This document shows positions 53,915-62,985 of a stretch of 64,000 nucleotides of DNA, in pieces (the first letter of the stretch is position 1; each line of letters starts with the position of its first letter). The stretch comes from Ignavibacteria bacterium. Its GTDB lineage: Bacteria; Bacteroidota; Ignavibacteria; Ignavibacteriales; Ignavibacteriaceae. The translations under genes and the position numbers were made by a program. The notes under the pieces were generated by a model that saw nothing but the letters and a program-made list of their open reading frames with translations, had not been told where the DNA came from and did not search any database. The DNA is taken from contig JAFLBV010000001.1 of the NCBI GenBank assembly GCA_017302895.1, positions 930,001 to 994,000 of the forward strand, read 5' to 3'.

Positions 53915-55048
53915 ATGATCAACAGAATCCTCAAAAGCCGGATCATCTCATCCCTCTTTTCAGGGGAAACAATCATCCTTTATGGTGCCCGGTATGTGGG
54001 CAAAACCACCTTGGCAAAAGACATATTGGCAAAGTTTGGTGATGACGGGGGATACTACAACTGCAAGATGTTTTCTGTTCAAAACGCACTTTCGGCTCCT
54101 GAACCCGAAAGGTTGAAAACATATTTTGGGAATAAAAAAATTATTGTGCTCGATGACGCTCATGTGATTTCCGATATCGGTAAAATATTACAGACTATTG
54201 CCGATGAACTTCCCGAAATACAAGTTATAGCAACAGGCTCCTCCAGTTTTGATATAGCAAATAAAACTAATGAACCCCTGACGGGAAGGGCTATACGGTT
54301 TACCCTGTTCCCTCTTTCGTTACAGGAAATTTCAGACCAATATGGTTTAATCGGTCTGGGTAATTCGGTTGAAAGAATGATGCGAATGGGTTCATATCCC
54401 GAGGTTTTTTCCTCTCCTGATGAGATATCATCTGAAAGACTTGATGAAATAGCCTCCAATTACCTGTATAAAGATTTTCTAATGCTTGAGAATATAAAAC
54501 GGTCGGAAGTGCTGAAGAACCTTCTTATCAGTCTGTCACTTCAGGTTGGAAGTGAAGTTACATATAATGAACTTTCAAACCGACTCGGGATCAATAAAAT
54601 CACTGTTCAAAAATATATCGACTTGCTTGAGCAGTCATTCATCATTTTCCGTCTCTACTCTTTTTCACGAAATCTGAGGAATGAAATAACAAAATCAGTA
54701 AAGATATATTTCTTCGATTTGGGAATAAGAAATTCACTCATTCAGAATTTCAATCCGCTCGATATTCGTCAGGATAAGGGGATGCTCTGGGAGAATTTCT
54801 GTGTTGCCGAGAGAATCAAGTATCTCCACAATTCTGGCAAAAGGGTCAATTCATACTTTTGGAGGACTTACGATCAAAAGGAGGTGGACTATGTAGAAGA
54901 GTCGGGAGGTAAAATAACCGGTTTCGAATTTAAATATTCAAAGGACGCGAAGGTAAAGTCGATGGATATATTTAAGTCCACATATGATGCAGACATTAAT
55001 GTGGTCAACATAGAGAATTATGAGGGTTTTTTACTGGGGAGCGGGTAA
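53915..55048 (+). CDS. AAA_14 / DUF4143 ATP-binding protein
   Basis: 377 residues. Walker A GARYVGKT at 24-31, Walker B IIVLDDAHVI near 74-83 and sensor-1 VIATGSSSFDI. A winged-helix part (NELSNRLGINKITVQKYIDLL) is followed by the DUF4143 C-terminus (FFDLGIRNSLI, then YFWRTYDQKEVDYV and FEFKYSKDAKVKS), which has a PD-(D/E)xK-like look (E-V-D-Y then E-F-K). These proteins are common, mobile and of unclear function; a nuclease or toxin-antitoxin-like role has been suggested. It is 72 bp ahead of the ATPase module. Confidence 0.85.
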   Translation: MINRILKSRIISSLFSGETIILYGARYVGKTTLAKDILAKFGDDGGYYNCKMFSVQNALSAPEPERLKTYFGNKKIIVLDDAHVISDIGKILQTIADELPEIQVIATGSSSFDIANKTNEPLTGRAIRFTLFPLSLQEISDQYGLIGLGNSVERMMRMGSYPEVFSSPDEISSERLDEIASNYLYKDFLMLENIKRSEVLKNLLISLSLQVGSEVTYNELSNRLGINKITVQKYIDLLEQSFIIFRLYSFSRNLRNEITKSVKIYFFDLGIRNSLIQNFNPLDIRQDKGMLWENFCVAERIKYLHNSGKRVNSYFWRTYDQKEVDYVEESGGKITGFEFKYSKDAKVKSMDIFKSTYDADINVVNIENYEGFLLGSG

Positions 55049-55070
55049 CAATTTAGAAAAAATATATATT

Positions 55071-55100
55071 TTGCACTCTATCATATATTAAACAATTTTG
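55071..55100 (+). promoter_or_regulatory. Bacteroidota-type promoter of the ATPase module
   Basis: TTG (55071-55073), 19 bp, CAATTTTG (55093-55100), one mismatch from TAnnTTTG. It ends 20 bp before the ATG at 55121 and supports that start. Confidence 0.55.
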
Positions 55101-55120
55101 AACAAAAGCAAGAATTGAAA

Positions 55121-56959
55121 ATGGAAAACAGCGAAAAGAAAACCGTATCGAGAATAGTGATTGACCGCGAAGTGATCATGCGGAAATATCATGTTCACAT
55201 CAAAAACTTCCGAAATCTGAAAGATGTGAAGGTGACGCTCAGTCCATTGACAATTCTTACCGGTGAAAACGGCTCGGGTAAAAGTACCCTCTTCAAAGCT
55301 CTCCTCTTCCTCAAGCACAACCACGACCACGAAGCTGCCAAAAAACTGAAATATGTAATCGACGACGACATCAATCTCGGCGGCTGGGAACATATCGCAA
55401 ACGATCCGAAAAAGCCAATATCAATTAAAATCACCGAGGAAACCTGGGGTTATGACCACGAAGTAGAAGAGATATATGATATCGATAACTGCCCGTTTGA
55501 GCTGAATCCAACGGAGGAGAGATACGCCCATTGGAAGGAAACCCGTAAAGACACATATGACCCTTTTAATGATCAATTTGTTGGTTCGCGTGAAAAATGC
55601 ACAAACCTCACTCAATTGACAAGTTCAAATGAATATTGTTTTGAAGATGGACGATTAAATCATATAAATGTAATTTTTGCAGACAAATACAGTTTTAATT
55701 ATGAATACCTTCACCGCCCATTTCCCGAATGGATAGAAAAATATAACAATAGAGCAATTTCTCTTGAATATTTGGACTGTCTATTTAGAATAAATGACAT
55801 AAGTAACAGAAAGACTGAAATCTCAGCGGAATTATCTCTAATTTTGTTCAATGTGGCTTTCAGCAGTTTACTGCTCTGGATTGATGTTGATTATTCGGAA
55901 TCTGAGGTAATTGAATGTGTTATGTCTGAATTCGACATTCAACCATCTTCAAATTATTTAGAAAACTTGCCCTATTTCGTTTATAGCATACTTAAACGAT
56001 GGGATGAGAAAAATATTATCAAGAAATTCAATGAAGTTCACAATTTATCCCGCGATATCTTTGGGTTTAAGAAATTGTTTAGTCTTGGAATTTTCTTCAA
56101 TATTTTTTCAGTGGGGACTGTAAGAGAAATTCCGAAAAGTCGATATCTCAATGAATATCTTAACAAAGATACATATTATGGTATGTTTGAAGGTCTTAAA
56201 AAAATATCGAAGTTAACTGAATCCGCCGATTATAATGAAGCCAATCATTGGAGCTATATCGAAAGAACTTTAAATCATTGGATAAACCAATTTGAATTTG
56301 GCAATTCCATTTCCGTATTTTCAAAAACAGAAGTTTCAACAATCGCATTGGGCATAAATGGGAGAAGGAAAATTAGACTTGCGGAAGCAAGTAGTGGTGC
56401 ATTGCAATTTATCCCAGTGATTTATTTTTTAACAACCAATCCTTCCTCAAGTTCAGTATTTTTGATTCAGCAGCCAGAGTTACATTTGCATCCCATGATG
56501 CAATCAAGAGTTGTGGATTTTATAATCGATCGATTAAATCCAAATTTTGAAAGTCTTTCAATAAATTCAGATTTAGATTTGGACCCCTCATGGAAAATCG
56601 GGCTTTTAAAGGATAAGATCTCATCATTCTTAGATGACTTCACATTACCAAAATTTATAGTTTTAGAAACGCATTCAGAACATATTATTAAAAAACTTCA
56701 AGTTCTGGTCTCACGGGGAATGAAAATGTATTTTGTTGATTGGAGATATCTGGAGTCAGGTCCAGAAGTAATTGAGCCTAAATCAGTTCAACTCAAAGAC
56801 GCCCTCTCCATCTACTATTTTGCAAAGGATAAAAACGGGAACACAAAAGCCATCGAGATGGAGCTTGATAACAATGGCTTTTTTAAGACCGAAACCCCCA
56901 AAGGCTTTTTTGATGAAAGTCTGGAACTGAACAGGCAGCTTCTTCTCGGGAGAAACTGA
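55121..56959 (+). CDS. AAA family ATPase, DUF3696-like, putative defence
   Basis: 612 residues from the ATG at 55121. HIKNFRNLKDVKV and Walker A GENGSGKS at 48-55 open the protein. A long AT-rich middle part of low similarity to anything I know follows, then the ABC-like signature EASSGALQF, Walker B VFLIQQPELHLHP and the ETHSEHII motif. This is an SMC/OLD-like ATPase with the C-terminal DUF3696-type end. Its TGA overlaps the ATG of the next gene (TGATG), so the two proteins are made together. The low GC suggests recent transfer. Confidence 0.8.
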   Translation: MENSEKKTVSRIVIDREVIMRKYHVHIKNFRNLKDVKVTLSPLTILTGENGSGKSTLFKALLFLKHNHDHEAAKKLKYVIDDDINLGGWEHIANDPKKPISIKITEETWGYDHEVEEIYDIDNCPFELNPTEERYAHWKETRKDTYDPFNDQFVGSREKCTNLTQLTSSNEYCFEDGRLNHINVIFADKYSFNYEYLHRPFPEWIEKYNNRAISLEYLDCLFRINDISNRKTEISAELSLILFNVAFSSLLLWIDVDYSESEVIECVMSEFDIQPSSNYLENLPYFVYSILKRWDEKNIIKKFNEVHNLSRDIFGFKKLFSLGIFFNIFSVGTVREIPKSRYLNEYLNKDTYYGMFEGLKKISKLTESADYNEANHWSYIERTLNHWINQFEFGNSISVFSKTEVSTIALGINGRRKIRLAEASSGALQFIPVIYFLTTNPSSSSVFLIQQPELHLHPMMQSRVVDFIIDRLNPNFESLSINSDLDLDPSWKIGLLKDKISSFLDDFTLPKFIVLETHSEHIIKKLQVLVSRGMKMYFVDWRYLESGPEVIEPKSVQLKDALSIYYFAKDKNGNTKAIEMELDNNGFFKTETPKGFFDESLELNRQLLLGRN

Positions 56960-57855
56960 TGAATCAGGAACTTACAATATCCTCGAGGTTGCCGGTATAT
57001 CTGTGCAAGGAGTATGAAAATGTATGGAACCGCAATAAGGAACTATTGTCATTGTTGTTCGACAACCGTATTTGCATTGACAATAATGGAAGATATCTTG
57101 AAGAATTAGGAAAATCTTTTTGTGAGATGGATACTATATCTCCAATAAGTAGACAATACGAATCTATGATTCTTGAATTTATCGAAAAGCGAAAAAAAGA
57201 ACTCAATGTCGAAAGTGATTATTCTGAAATCGCTCTCTGCAATAATTCAGCCGATAAAATATACCTGTTACCTGAAAAATCTGTTGAAGAACTTGAGTTG
57301 ATTTCGAAGACATTCTCTGAGATCAAATTTTGTAATGGGAAAAGTGTATTTGATATTGTTAAGAAGTTACCATTTGAACTGTTAATTGAGGATGGAGAGC
57401 TTTATGACCTGCCTAAAATTGTAGAACCATATGCCCGTCATTCAAAAACACTTTCAATTATTGACCCTTACATTCACAATCTACGGGCATTCAACCAATT
57501 TAAAAAACTCGCATGCCAGCGTAAGTTCAAAAAAATTATAATAAAATGCGGGGATTTAAAGACTCTTAAGTCTCGAGATGGCAAACCAAAAGATATGACT
57601 GAATTTTATAATTTCATTCAGCAACTCACTAGGAATGGAACCAAGGTCAAGTTTATCTATTATGATTTCGTTTATCATGACTCAATCGGGCACAAAGAAC
57701 GGTACCTTCTCTATGATGATGTTCAGATCTACATCCCCGGTGGTCTCGATATTTTCGATAGTAAAGGAAGATTCCATAATTCCGGTGAAGGGTTTTATTT
57801 GAAATTTAAAAAAAGAGAAATCCAGTTAAAGGGCAGGCAGCAGTCATTAGTATGA
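56959..57855 (+). CDS. Partner of the DUF3696-type ATPase, possible PLD-like C-terminus
   Basis: 298 residues, AT-rich. The N-terminal half (VYLCKEYENVWNRNKELLSLLFDN) is not recognised. The C-terminal half has SIIDPYIHNLRAF, KKIIIKCG and VKFIYYDF strands, then H245-x-x-R248 (HKERYLLYDD) and GGLDIF at 261-266, which reminds me of the phospholipase D-like MIT_C fold. That match is weak. Translational coupling to the ATPase makes it the probable effector or sensor of a two-gene defence system. There is no signal peptide or membrane segment. Confidence 0.65.
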   Translation: MNQELTISSRLPVYLCKEYENVWNRNKELLSLLFDNRICIDNNGRYLEELGKSFCEMDTISPISRQYESMILEFIEKRKKELNVESDYSEIALCNNSADKIYLLPEKSVEELELISKTFSEIKFCNGKSVFDIVKKLPFELLIEDGELYDLPKIVEPYARHSKTLSIIDPYIHNLRAFNQFKKLACQRKFKKIIIKCGDLKTLKSRDGKPKDMTEFYNFIQQLTRNGTKVKFIYYDFVYHDSIGHKERYLLYDDVQIYIPGGLDIFDSKGRFHNSGEGFYLKFKKREIQLKGRQQSLV

Positions 57856-58177
57856 TGTCTGAGCGAAATTAGTCCCGGATTTTTACTTAAGCAGGCAATC
57901 CTGTGGATCTCCCGAAGGGATGTCTTTGGCACTTAAATCCTTCCCGAAGGACGGGATGATTCAGACCGCATGATTATCATTCCCCCAAAATTCCCCGCAA
58001 TTCACTAAATTATTCCCCACAAAAACAGCACATAATTACATTATTTCGCTGTAATTCACAAAAATAATTATATCTTTTGCGTCTGATTTAATAGTTTTTC
58101 GGAACATCCAAATATACTCCGGAAGTATAATAAAAATAAACCTCCCAATTTTAAACAATCAATCCACAGGTAACGCC
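57856..58177. other. Intergenic region with a dispersed-repeat fragment
   Basis: 322 bp without a gene. At 57909-57930, CTCCCGAAGGGATGTCTTTGGC is the reverse complement of the core of the 40377 repeat, matching at 20 of 22 positions, followed by a related TTCCCGAAGGACGGGA. The remainder is AT-rich; no clear promoter was found for the gene at 58178. Confidence 0.6.
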
Positions 58178-60184
58178 ATGCGTAAAAATATTTTCCTGCT
58201 TTTAACAGCACTTATAATCATATCGGGGACAATTCTCCCGCAAAAAGGGATGGAAGTAATCCTCCCCACACCGACACCAAACATAATCACCGATGTGGTA
58301 GTGATCGACAAAACCACTGCATTTGCCTCTGCAACTCTCGGAAGTATTCTAAAAACCACAGATGCCGGTCTTACCTGGCAAACTCTAAAAACCGGTGAGG
58401 ATATCTGGTATAACTCTATTTCTGCAGTCGGAAATGACCATATCTGGGCTACGGGACCTAGTGAGTTCCTCGTCTCCTCACACGATGGCGGCAAAACCTG
58501 GAAAAATGAAAAAATCGGGAAAATCGCGTATTTATATAAAGTTCAGTTCTTTGATGCAAAAAACGGATTTGTAGCCGGAGCAGCAATTCTCTCCGAGAAT
58601 CAGACCGAATCGATTTATCAAATGTATGTAACTGCCGACGGCGGAAAGACCTGGAAACTGCAAAATGCATCCCTCGGATTTTTCCCTATGGAGATGTATT
58701 TCACCTCGGCAAAAGAGGGTTTCACAATAGTAAAGAATGACGAAAAAACGGGAAAAGACAGATTTGTGAAGACAGTTGACGGTGGCAAAACATGGACTGA
58801 TGTGAAGGAATTTGCGAATGCATCCCTCTCTACAATGTCATTCCCGGATGCAAAAAACGGATTTGTAATAGCTGAAGTCACAAATACCAAAGATGGGAGT
58901 CCTGCAACAAAACTTGTAATTTTTAGCACCAACGACGGTGGTAAATCATGGAAACAGTCTGATTTCCCGGCTGAGGTGGCAGCAAACCAGATTAAAGAAC
59001 CGCATGTTGTCTATTTCAAAAACCCTAAAACCGGGTGGGTTATTAAAGCGAATGAAGTGGAGGGACCGGTACAAAATCAGGTGTTCAGAACTGATGACGG
59101 TGGCAAAACCTGGATAAAAATTTACACAAGCGACGACACTGGTGTGAACAGAATCGCATATTTTGATGAGAATACCGGTATACTTATGCCCGGATTCTGG
59201 TATATGGAGCCAAAGATTTTCAGAACAACCGATGGCGGCAAAACTGTTGAGCAGCTCGTAAAAGGGAAAGGGTACCACTTCCACACATTCCATTTCTTTG
59301 ATGAAAAATCGGGAATCGCCTTTGGTGAAAACAGCATCGTAAAGACTGCCGATGGAGGAAAAACCTGGAATGTCGTCAAGAAAGTGGAGGCTACCATGTT
59401 TGACAATCTAAAATTCTTCAACTCGAAAGAGGGCCTTGCCACAGGATATGATGATGCAGGAACGGCTTTTCTGTATTCAACAACAGACGGTGGTGAAAAC
59501 TGGTCGGTCTCAAAGCTTAATACTGAAATGTACCTGATAACTCCATTTTTTACCGATATGAAGACATTTTTCGCCATGACCATGGGAGAGAAGAGCCGAA
59601 GTGTAGTTCGTTCCGACGATGGCGGTAAAACCTGGAAAGATATTCTGGTTGATACATCACCCGACGGGCAACTTTTCGAAATCTTTTTCCTCGACAAAAA
59701 CACGGGATGGGTAACCGGTGTGTCATTGCTTCCGGGGGCAACGAAAAACAACGGAATGGTCAGTTATATGAAGAGCACTACCGATGGGGGCGCAACATGG
59801 TCTGAAAGATATCTCGATGACCAGGGTTATCCTTCGATGATCCGCTTTCTCGATAAAAATCACGGCTGGTACACAAGCACTTTTAACGACACTTCCTATG
59901 TCCTCTGGAGAACAACAAACGGCGGAAAAACCTGGGACAAATCATTCCTCGCAGGAACACAGGACATCATTGAAGAATTACTCTTTCTGGATCCGATGAA
60001 CGGATGGATGCTTAAAGCTTATGGAGCACCACTTTCACCGAGTTTCATCTACCGCACAAAAGACGGTGGAAAAACCTGGTCGCTTTTTAGTACAGTGAAC
60101 AAAATCGAGATGCTGCAAATTATCAACAGCAAAACCGCTTTTGGAGGCGGATATTTCAATCTGATAAAGTTTTCGTTGGATTAA
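58178..60184 (+). CDS. Secreted YCF48/BNR-repeat beta-propeller protein
   Basis: 668 residues. Signal peptide 1-20. The body is built of about ten repeats ending in (T/S)xDGGKTW (for example near 102, 155, 200, 253, 315, 352 and 392), the Asp-box/YCF48 pattern of a beta-propeller. Such repeats occur in sialidase-like proteins and in photosystem assembly factor YCF48. No catalytic set for a sialidase and no T9SS domain were seen. Role unknown, probably binding. It converges on the gene ending at 60203. Confidence 0.82.
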   Translation: MRKNIFLLLTALIIISGTILPQKGMEVILPTPTPNIITDVVVIDKTTAFASATLGSILKTTDAGLTWQTLKTGEDIWYNSISAVGNDHIWATGPSEFLVSSHDGGKTWKNEKIGKIAYLYKVQFFDAKNGFVAGAAILSENQTESIYQMYVTADGGKTWKLQNASLGFFPMEMYFTSAKEGFTIVKNDEKTGKDRFVKTVDGGKTWTDVKEFANASLSTMSFPDAKNGFVIAEVTNTKDGSPATKLVIFSTNDGGKSWKQSDFPAEVAANQIKEPHVVYFKNPKTGWVIKANEVEGPVQNQVFRTDDGGKTWIKIYTSDDTGVNRIAYFDENTGILMPGFWYMEPKIFRTTDGGKTVEQLVKGKGYHFHTFHFFDEKSGIAFGENSIVKTADGGKTWNVVKKVEATMFDNLKFFNSKEGLATGYDDAGTAFLYSTTDGGENWSVSKLNTEMYLITPFFTDMKTFFAMTMGEKSRSVVRSDDGGKTWKDILVDTSPDGQLFEIFFLDKNTGWVTGVSLLPGATKNNGMVSYMKSTTDGGATWSERYLDDQGYPSMIRFLDKNHGWYTSTFNDTSYVLWRTTNGGKTWDKSFLAGTQDIIEELLFLDPMNGWMLKAYGAPLSPSFIYRTKDGGKTWSLFSTVNKIEMLQIINSKTAFGGGYFNLIKFSLD

Positions 60185-60202
60185 GGAATCAGCCCACAGA
60201 AA

Positions 60203-61246
60203 TCATTTTATAAGTGTCAGTTTTTGTGTATGAATTCCATACACTGATGTTAGACGATAGAAATACACCCCGGAAACAAATTTGGAACCGTCGAATCGTA
60301 CTGAATGAGTTCCGGCAGAAGATTCGCCATCGACCAGTACTGCAACAGACTCGCCGAGGGAATTAAACACTTCGAGTCTTGCGTAACCTGTTGCAGGCAA
60401 TCCGAACCTGATGACCGTTGAGGGATTGAAAGGATTCGGGTAATTCTGCTCAAGTGTGAATTCCGAGGGGACGGGCGACATATCATTAATACCAACTAGA
60501 TTAGCGGCGAGGAGGATAGTGCCTCCTCCCGTTACTATTCCGGAGTCGGGATTCTGAGCAGAGGTCATAAAAGTGATAAACGCACCATCCTTCGTGAGAT
60601 AAACAAAGTCCTTATCTCCATACTGAACATATTCCCTCTTTACTCTCAAACATTGAAATTGCATCTGCCCAATCTTCAAAGTACCCCAGCCATCGACTGT
60701 GGAGCGGTATTCACTGGAGGATGTATCTACATGAAGCAGGCTTCCTCCCGTTGTAAAAGTTGAATCGGTCAGTTTGATAAATCTGGAATGCGTCGCTCCG
60801 TAGATAACAGGCAGAGGAAAAACATCGTATGGCTCCCGGTGCATAAACCGCCATTCTGGAACGAGAGATGCCTGACCCACGATGTAGAACGAATCGGGCG
60901 AAAAAAGAAAGACGGGATTTTTTTCGATGGTCTGCGGAGTCTCACCGAAAGTTACACATCCCGGATATCGTGCTGCGAGTGCAGGGATATTGTCGGTCAG
61001 AAGGTTTAGCGAAAATTCGTTCGAAAGGGGGATATAGGAAAAATCGTAAATCCTGTTTGCTCCCGGTTGTCCGATGTTAATTTGTCCGTCAAAATTGGTG
61101 CCGTAGTGATGATCCCCCGCGTTGAAAAGCTTCAGCATGTCAGGAAGTGTCACCTGAATCTGTGCGGGGACTGTGATTATCAGGAAAAGTGATGCAAAAA
61201 AGAGGCGAAATGCCCCTGATATAAAATTGTGTTTGCTCGTTGACAT
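60203..61246 (-). CDS. Secreted protein with T9SS sorting domain
   Basis: 347 residues from the ATG at 61246, which begins a good signal peptide (MSTSKHNFISGAFRLFFASL); 25 further in-frame codons upstream are unlikely. The body (about 30-250, NIGQPGANRIYDFSYIPLSNEFS) is beta-rich and not recognised. The T9SS sorting domain covers about 262-347 (QNYPNPFNPST). A block of 11-bp repeats lies upstream of it at 61371-61522. Confidence 0.75.
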   Translation of the reverse strand: MSTSKHNFISGAFRLFFASLFLIITVPAQIQVTLPDMLKLFNAGDHHYGTNFDGQINIGQPGANRIYDFSYIPLSNEFSLNLLTDNIPALAARYPGCVTFGETPQTIEKNPVFLFSPDSFYIVGQASLVPEWRFMHREPYDVFPLPVIYGATHSRFIKLTDSTFTTGGSLLHVDTSSSEYRSTVDGWGTLKIGQMQFQCLRVKREYVQYGDKDFVYLTKDGAFITFMTSAQNPDSGIVTGGGTILLAANLVGINDMSPVPSEFTLEQNYPNPFNPSTVIRFGLPATGYARLEVFNSLGESVAVLVDGESSAGTHSVRFDGSKFVSGVYFYRLTSVYGIHTQKLTLIK

Positions 61247-61370
61247 AATCGTGCCGTGTAAGTTGTTGTAGAGTTTTACGGAATAAGATGATGAATTCCG
61301 TTTGCAAACTAAAAGATTCACACAAACAGAGGGTGACAGGCATTACAGAAACGAGGGAACTTTTTGAAGG

Positions 61371-61522
61371 GTGCACATAAGAGTCACAAAGCAGTCACAT
61401 AAAACCCGTAAAAACAAGATAGGTTAAATCCTTGCAAAACAACAGGTTAAGACTTTGAGTGTCGTGGCAATAGTGGTCAAAATGACACGCCAGTCACATA
61501 GCCATCACATAAGAATCACATA
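61371..61522 (+). repeat. 11-bp repeat block, left (two triads)
   Basis: Triad A has the core CACATA or CACAAA at 61374, 61385 and 61396. Triad B has it at 61495, 61506 and 61517. The unit is roughly (C/G)AGTCACATAR with an exact 11-bp period, and the two triads start 121 bp apart. It lies between the T9SS gene and the stop of the AlbA_2 gene; no ORF covers it. Confidence 0.88.
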
Positions 61523-61536
61523 AATGTTTATGAAGT

Positions 61537-62985
61537 TTAAGCCCAATACGGTACATATTTTGCGAATCTTCGTGATTTACTGTCTGAATCCTTCTGGCGG
61601 ATAAAACCTGTTTTTATACTTTCTGAAATGACTCTGGAAACCATGGAATAATTTTCTTCGGCAATATTAAATCTGATTCTAAGAGAATTATTGGTCATTT
61701 CCATATTTGAGACATAACGCAGGCAGCAATGTTGATAACAGGCTCTGATTCGCTCTTCACGAGACATGACTTTAAATATCTTTGGCGAATATAGTATGGA
61801 TTTTGTGTTATCCCCAATCGCCTGAAAATCAGGAGCAGGTAACTGAAATGCCTCGATGCTAAAGATGACTTTGTCGATACCGCTACCTCTTTCCTCACAG
61901 ATGTTTATCCGTCTCATAAAGGCAGCGATGGTGTCATTTCTGGATCTCGGAGGTTCATCGATGAATCTTAAGGTATCGATTAGAGGATTACCGGGGTTCG
62001 TTATTTCGATACGATCTGTAAAAATTTCGATCATTGGTCCTGCACCGGCAATAAAAAAATCCTGATGGATTAGGGCATTGGCAATCAACTCTCTAATTGC
62101 AATCTCGGGGTACATTTTAATGTTTCGCCTGAATGCTGTTCCGATAAGTTCGTTTTGAGGCAAATGACTGTTTACAAGATCAACCACCTCACCGAAGCAA
62201 GTAGCATAACCTTTAGAGTTGATAAATTCCCGCTCGGTTTCGATTCTGGAAGTGGATTTATAAACGATAACTCTTACAGATTTCCGGGATAGTCTCGGAA
62301 ACTGGTTAAAATCTTTGGCAAAAAGAATGGCACCAAGATTCAGAATATCATAGTTCCCGTTGAGATTTTTCCTGATAAATGATTCTTTGCTCAACCGCTC
62401 CAAAATTCCCTTTTTGTTATCAGGCAGAGGTTGACCCAGAAGTTCAAAAAAGGAGGGGTAGTTTAGCAGCTTAATTACCGAGTCTTCATCAAGATCAGGA
62501 AGGGCAACCTCTTCTTCATATCTTTTTTTGGAAAGGATATCCCACAACAATCTCTCCTTTTCCAGATGATCCTTCAATTTTTTCTTGTAAGAACCTATTC
62601 TGATAAAGGCTTCATTCTTAAATTTTACGGGCGCTTGGGTCGCAGCAGCTACTTGAATTAGTACTACGGGTTTTGCATTAATAAATTCTTTGTAGATAGA
62701 GAAATGGGTTCTGGGATTGAGGTGATGCAAAAGCCAGTTCTCCAATTCTTCATTTCCGATCTTTACATCTGAAGGACTGAAGGTCGTTCCGGTGATTTCG
62801 TGAGAGGAATCCTCAATTCCCCAACAGATAAAACCGGTGGTCTTGTTCCAAAGTGCCGCAGAATTGGAGATTGCTGAAATATATTCGCCTATCTCATCTG
62901 GGTTGGAATTATTCCGTTTAAACTCCACCCATTCACTTTCCTTGGGGAGTTTGATCAATTCTTGAATTACTTTTACAGGGTTCAT
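61537..62985 (-). CDS. AlbA_2/Schlafen-type ATP-binding protein (divergent AAA_4)
   Basis: 482 residues. The N-terminal AlbA_2 domain carries ESEWVEFKRN near residues 17-26 and FICWGIEDSSHEI near 53-65. The central GHKL-like ATPase part has the IRELIANALIHQDF N-box and MIEIFTDRIEITNPG. A C-terminal winged helix (NNSLRIRFNIAEENYSMVSRVISESIKTGFI, by theme) follows. Related proteins act as transcription regulators or as parts of defence islands. The gene is flanked on both sides by blocks of 11-bp repeats, which may be its binding sites. Confidence 0.85.
   Translation of the reverse strand: MNPVKVIQELIKLPKESEWVEFKRNNSNPDEIGEYISAISNSAALWNKTTGFICWGIEDSSHEITGTTFSPSDVKIGNEELENWLLHHLNPRTHFSIYKEFINAKPVVLIQVAAATQAPVKFKNEAFIRIGSYKKKLKDHLEKERLLWDILSKKRYEEEVALPDLDEDSVIKLLNYPSFFELLGQPLPDNKKGILERLSKESFIRKNLNGNYDILNLGAILFAKDFNQFPRLSRKSVRVIVYKSTSRIETEREFINSKGYATCFGEVVDLVNSHLPQNELIGTAFRRNIKMYPEIAIRELIANALIHQDFFIAGAGPMIEIFTDRIEITNPGNPLIDTLRFIDEPPRSRNDTIAAFMRRINICEERGSGIDKVIFSIEAFQLPAPDFQAIGDNTKSILYSPKIFKVMSREERIRACYQHCCLRYVSNMEMTNNSLRIRFNIAEENYSMVSRVISESIKTGFIRQKDSDSKSRRFAKYVPYWA

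Noticed and set aside
59122..59751. Minus-strand open frame of 209 codons within the YCF48-repeat gene
   Set aside because: Repeats of the sense frame produce long antisense frames; the Ser/Phe/Pro-rich product is typical of a shadow.
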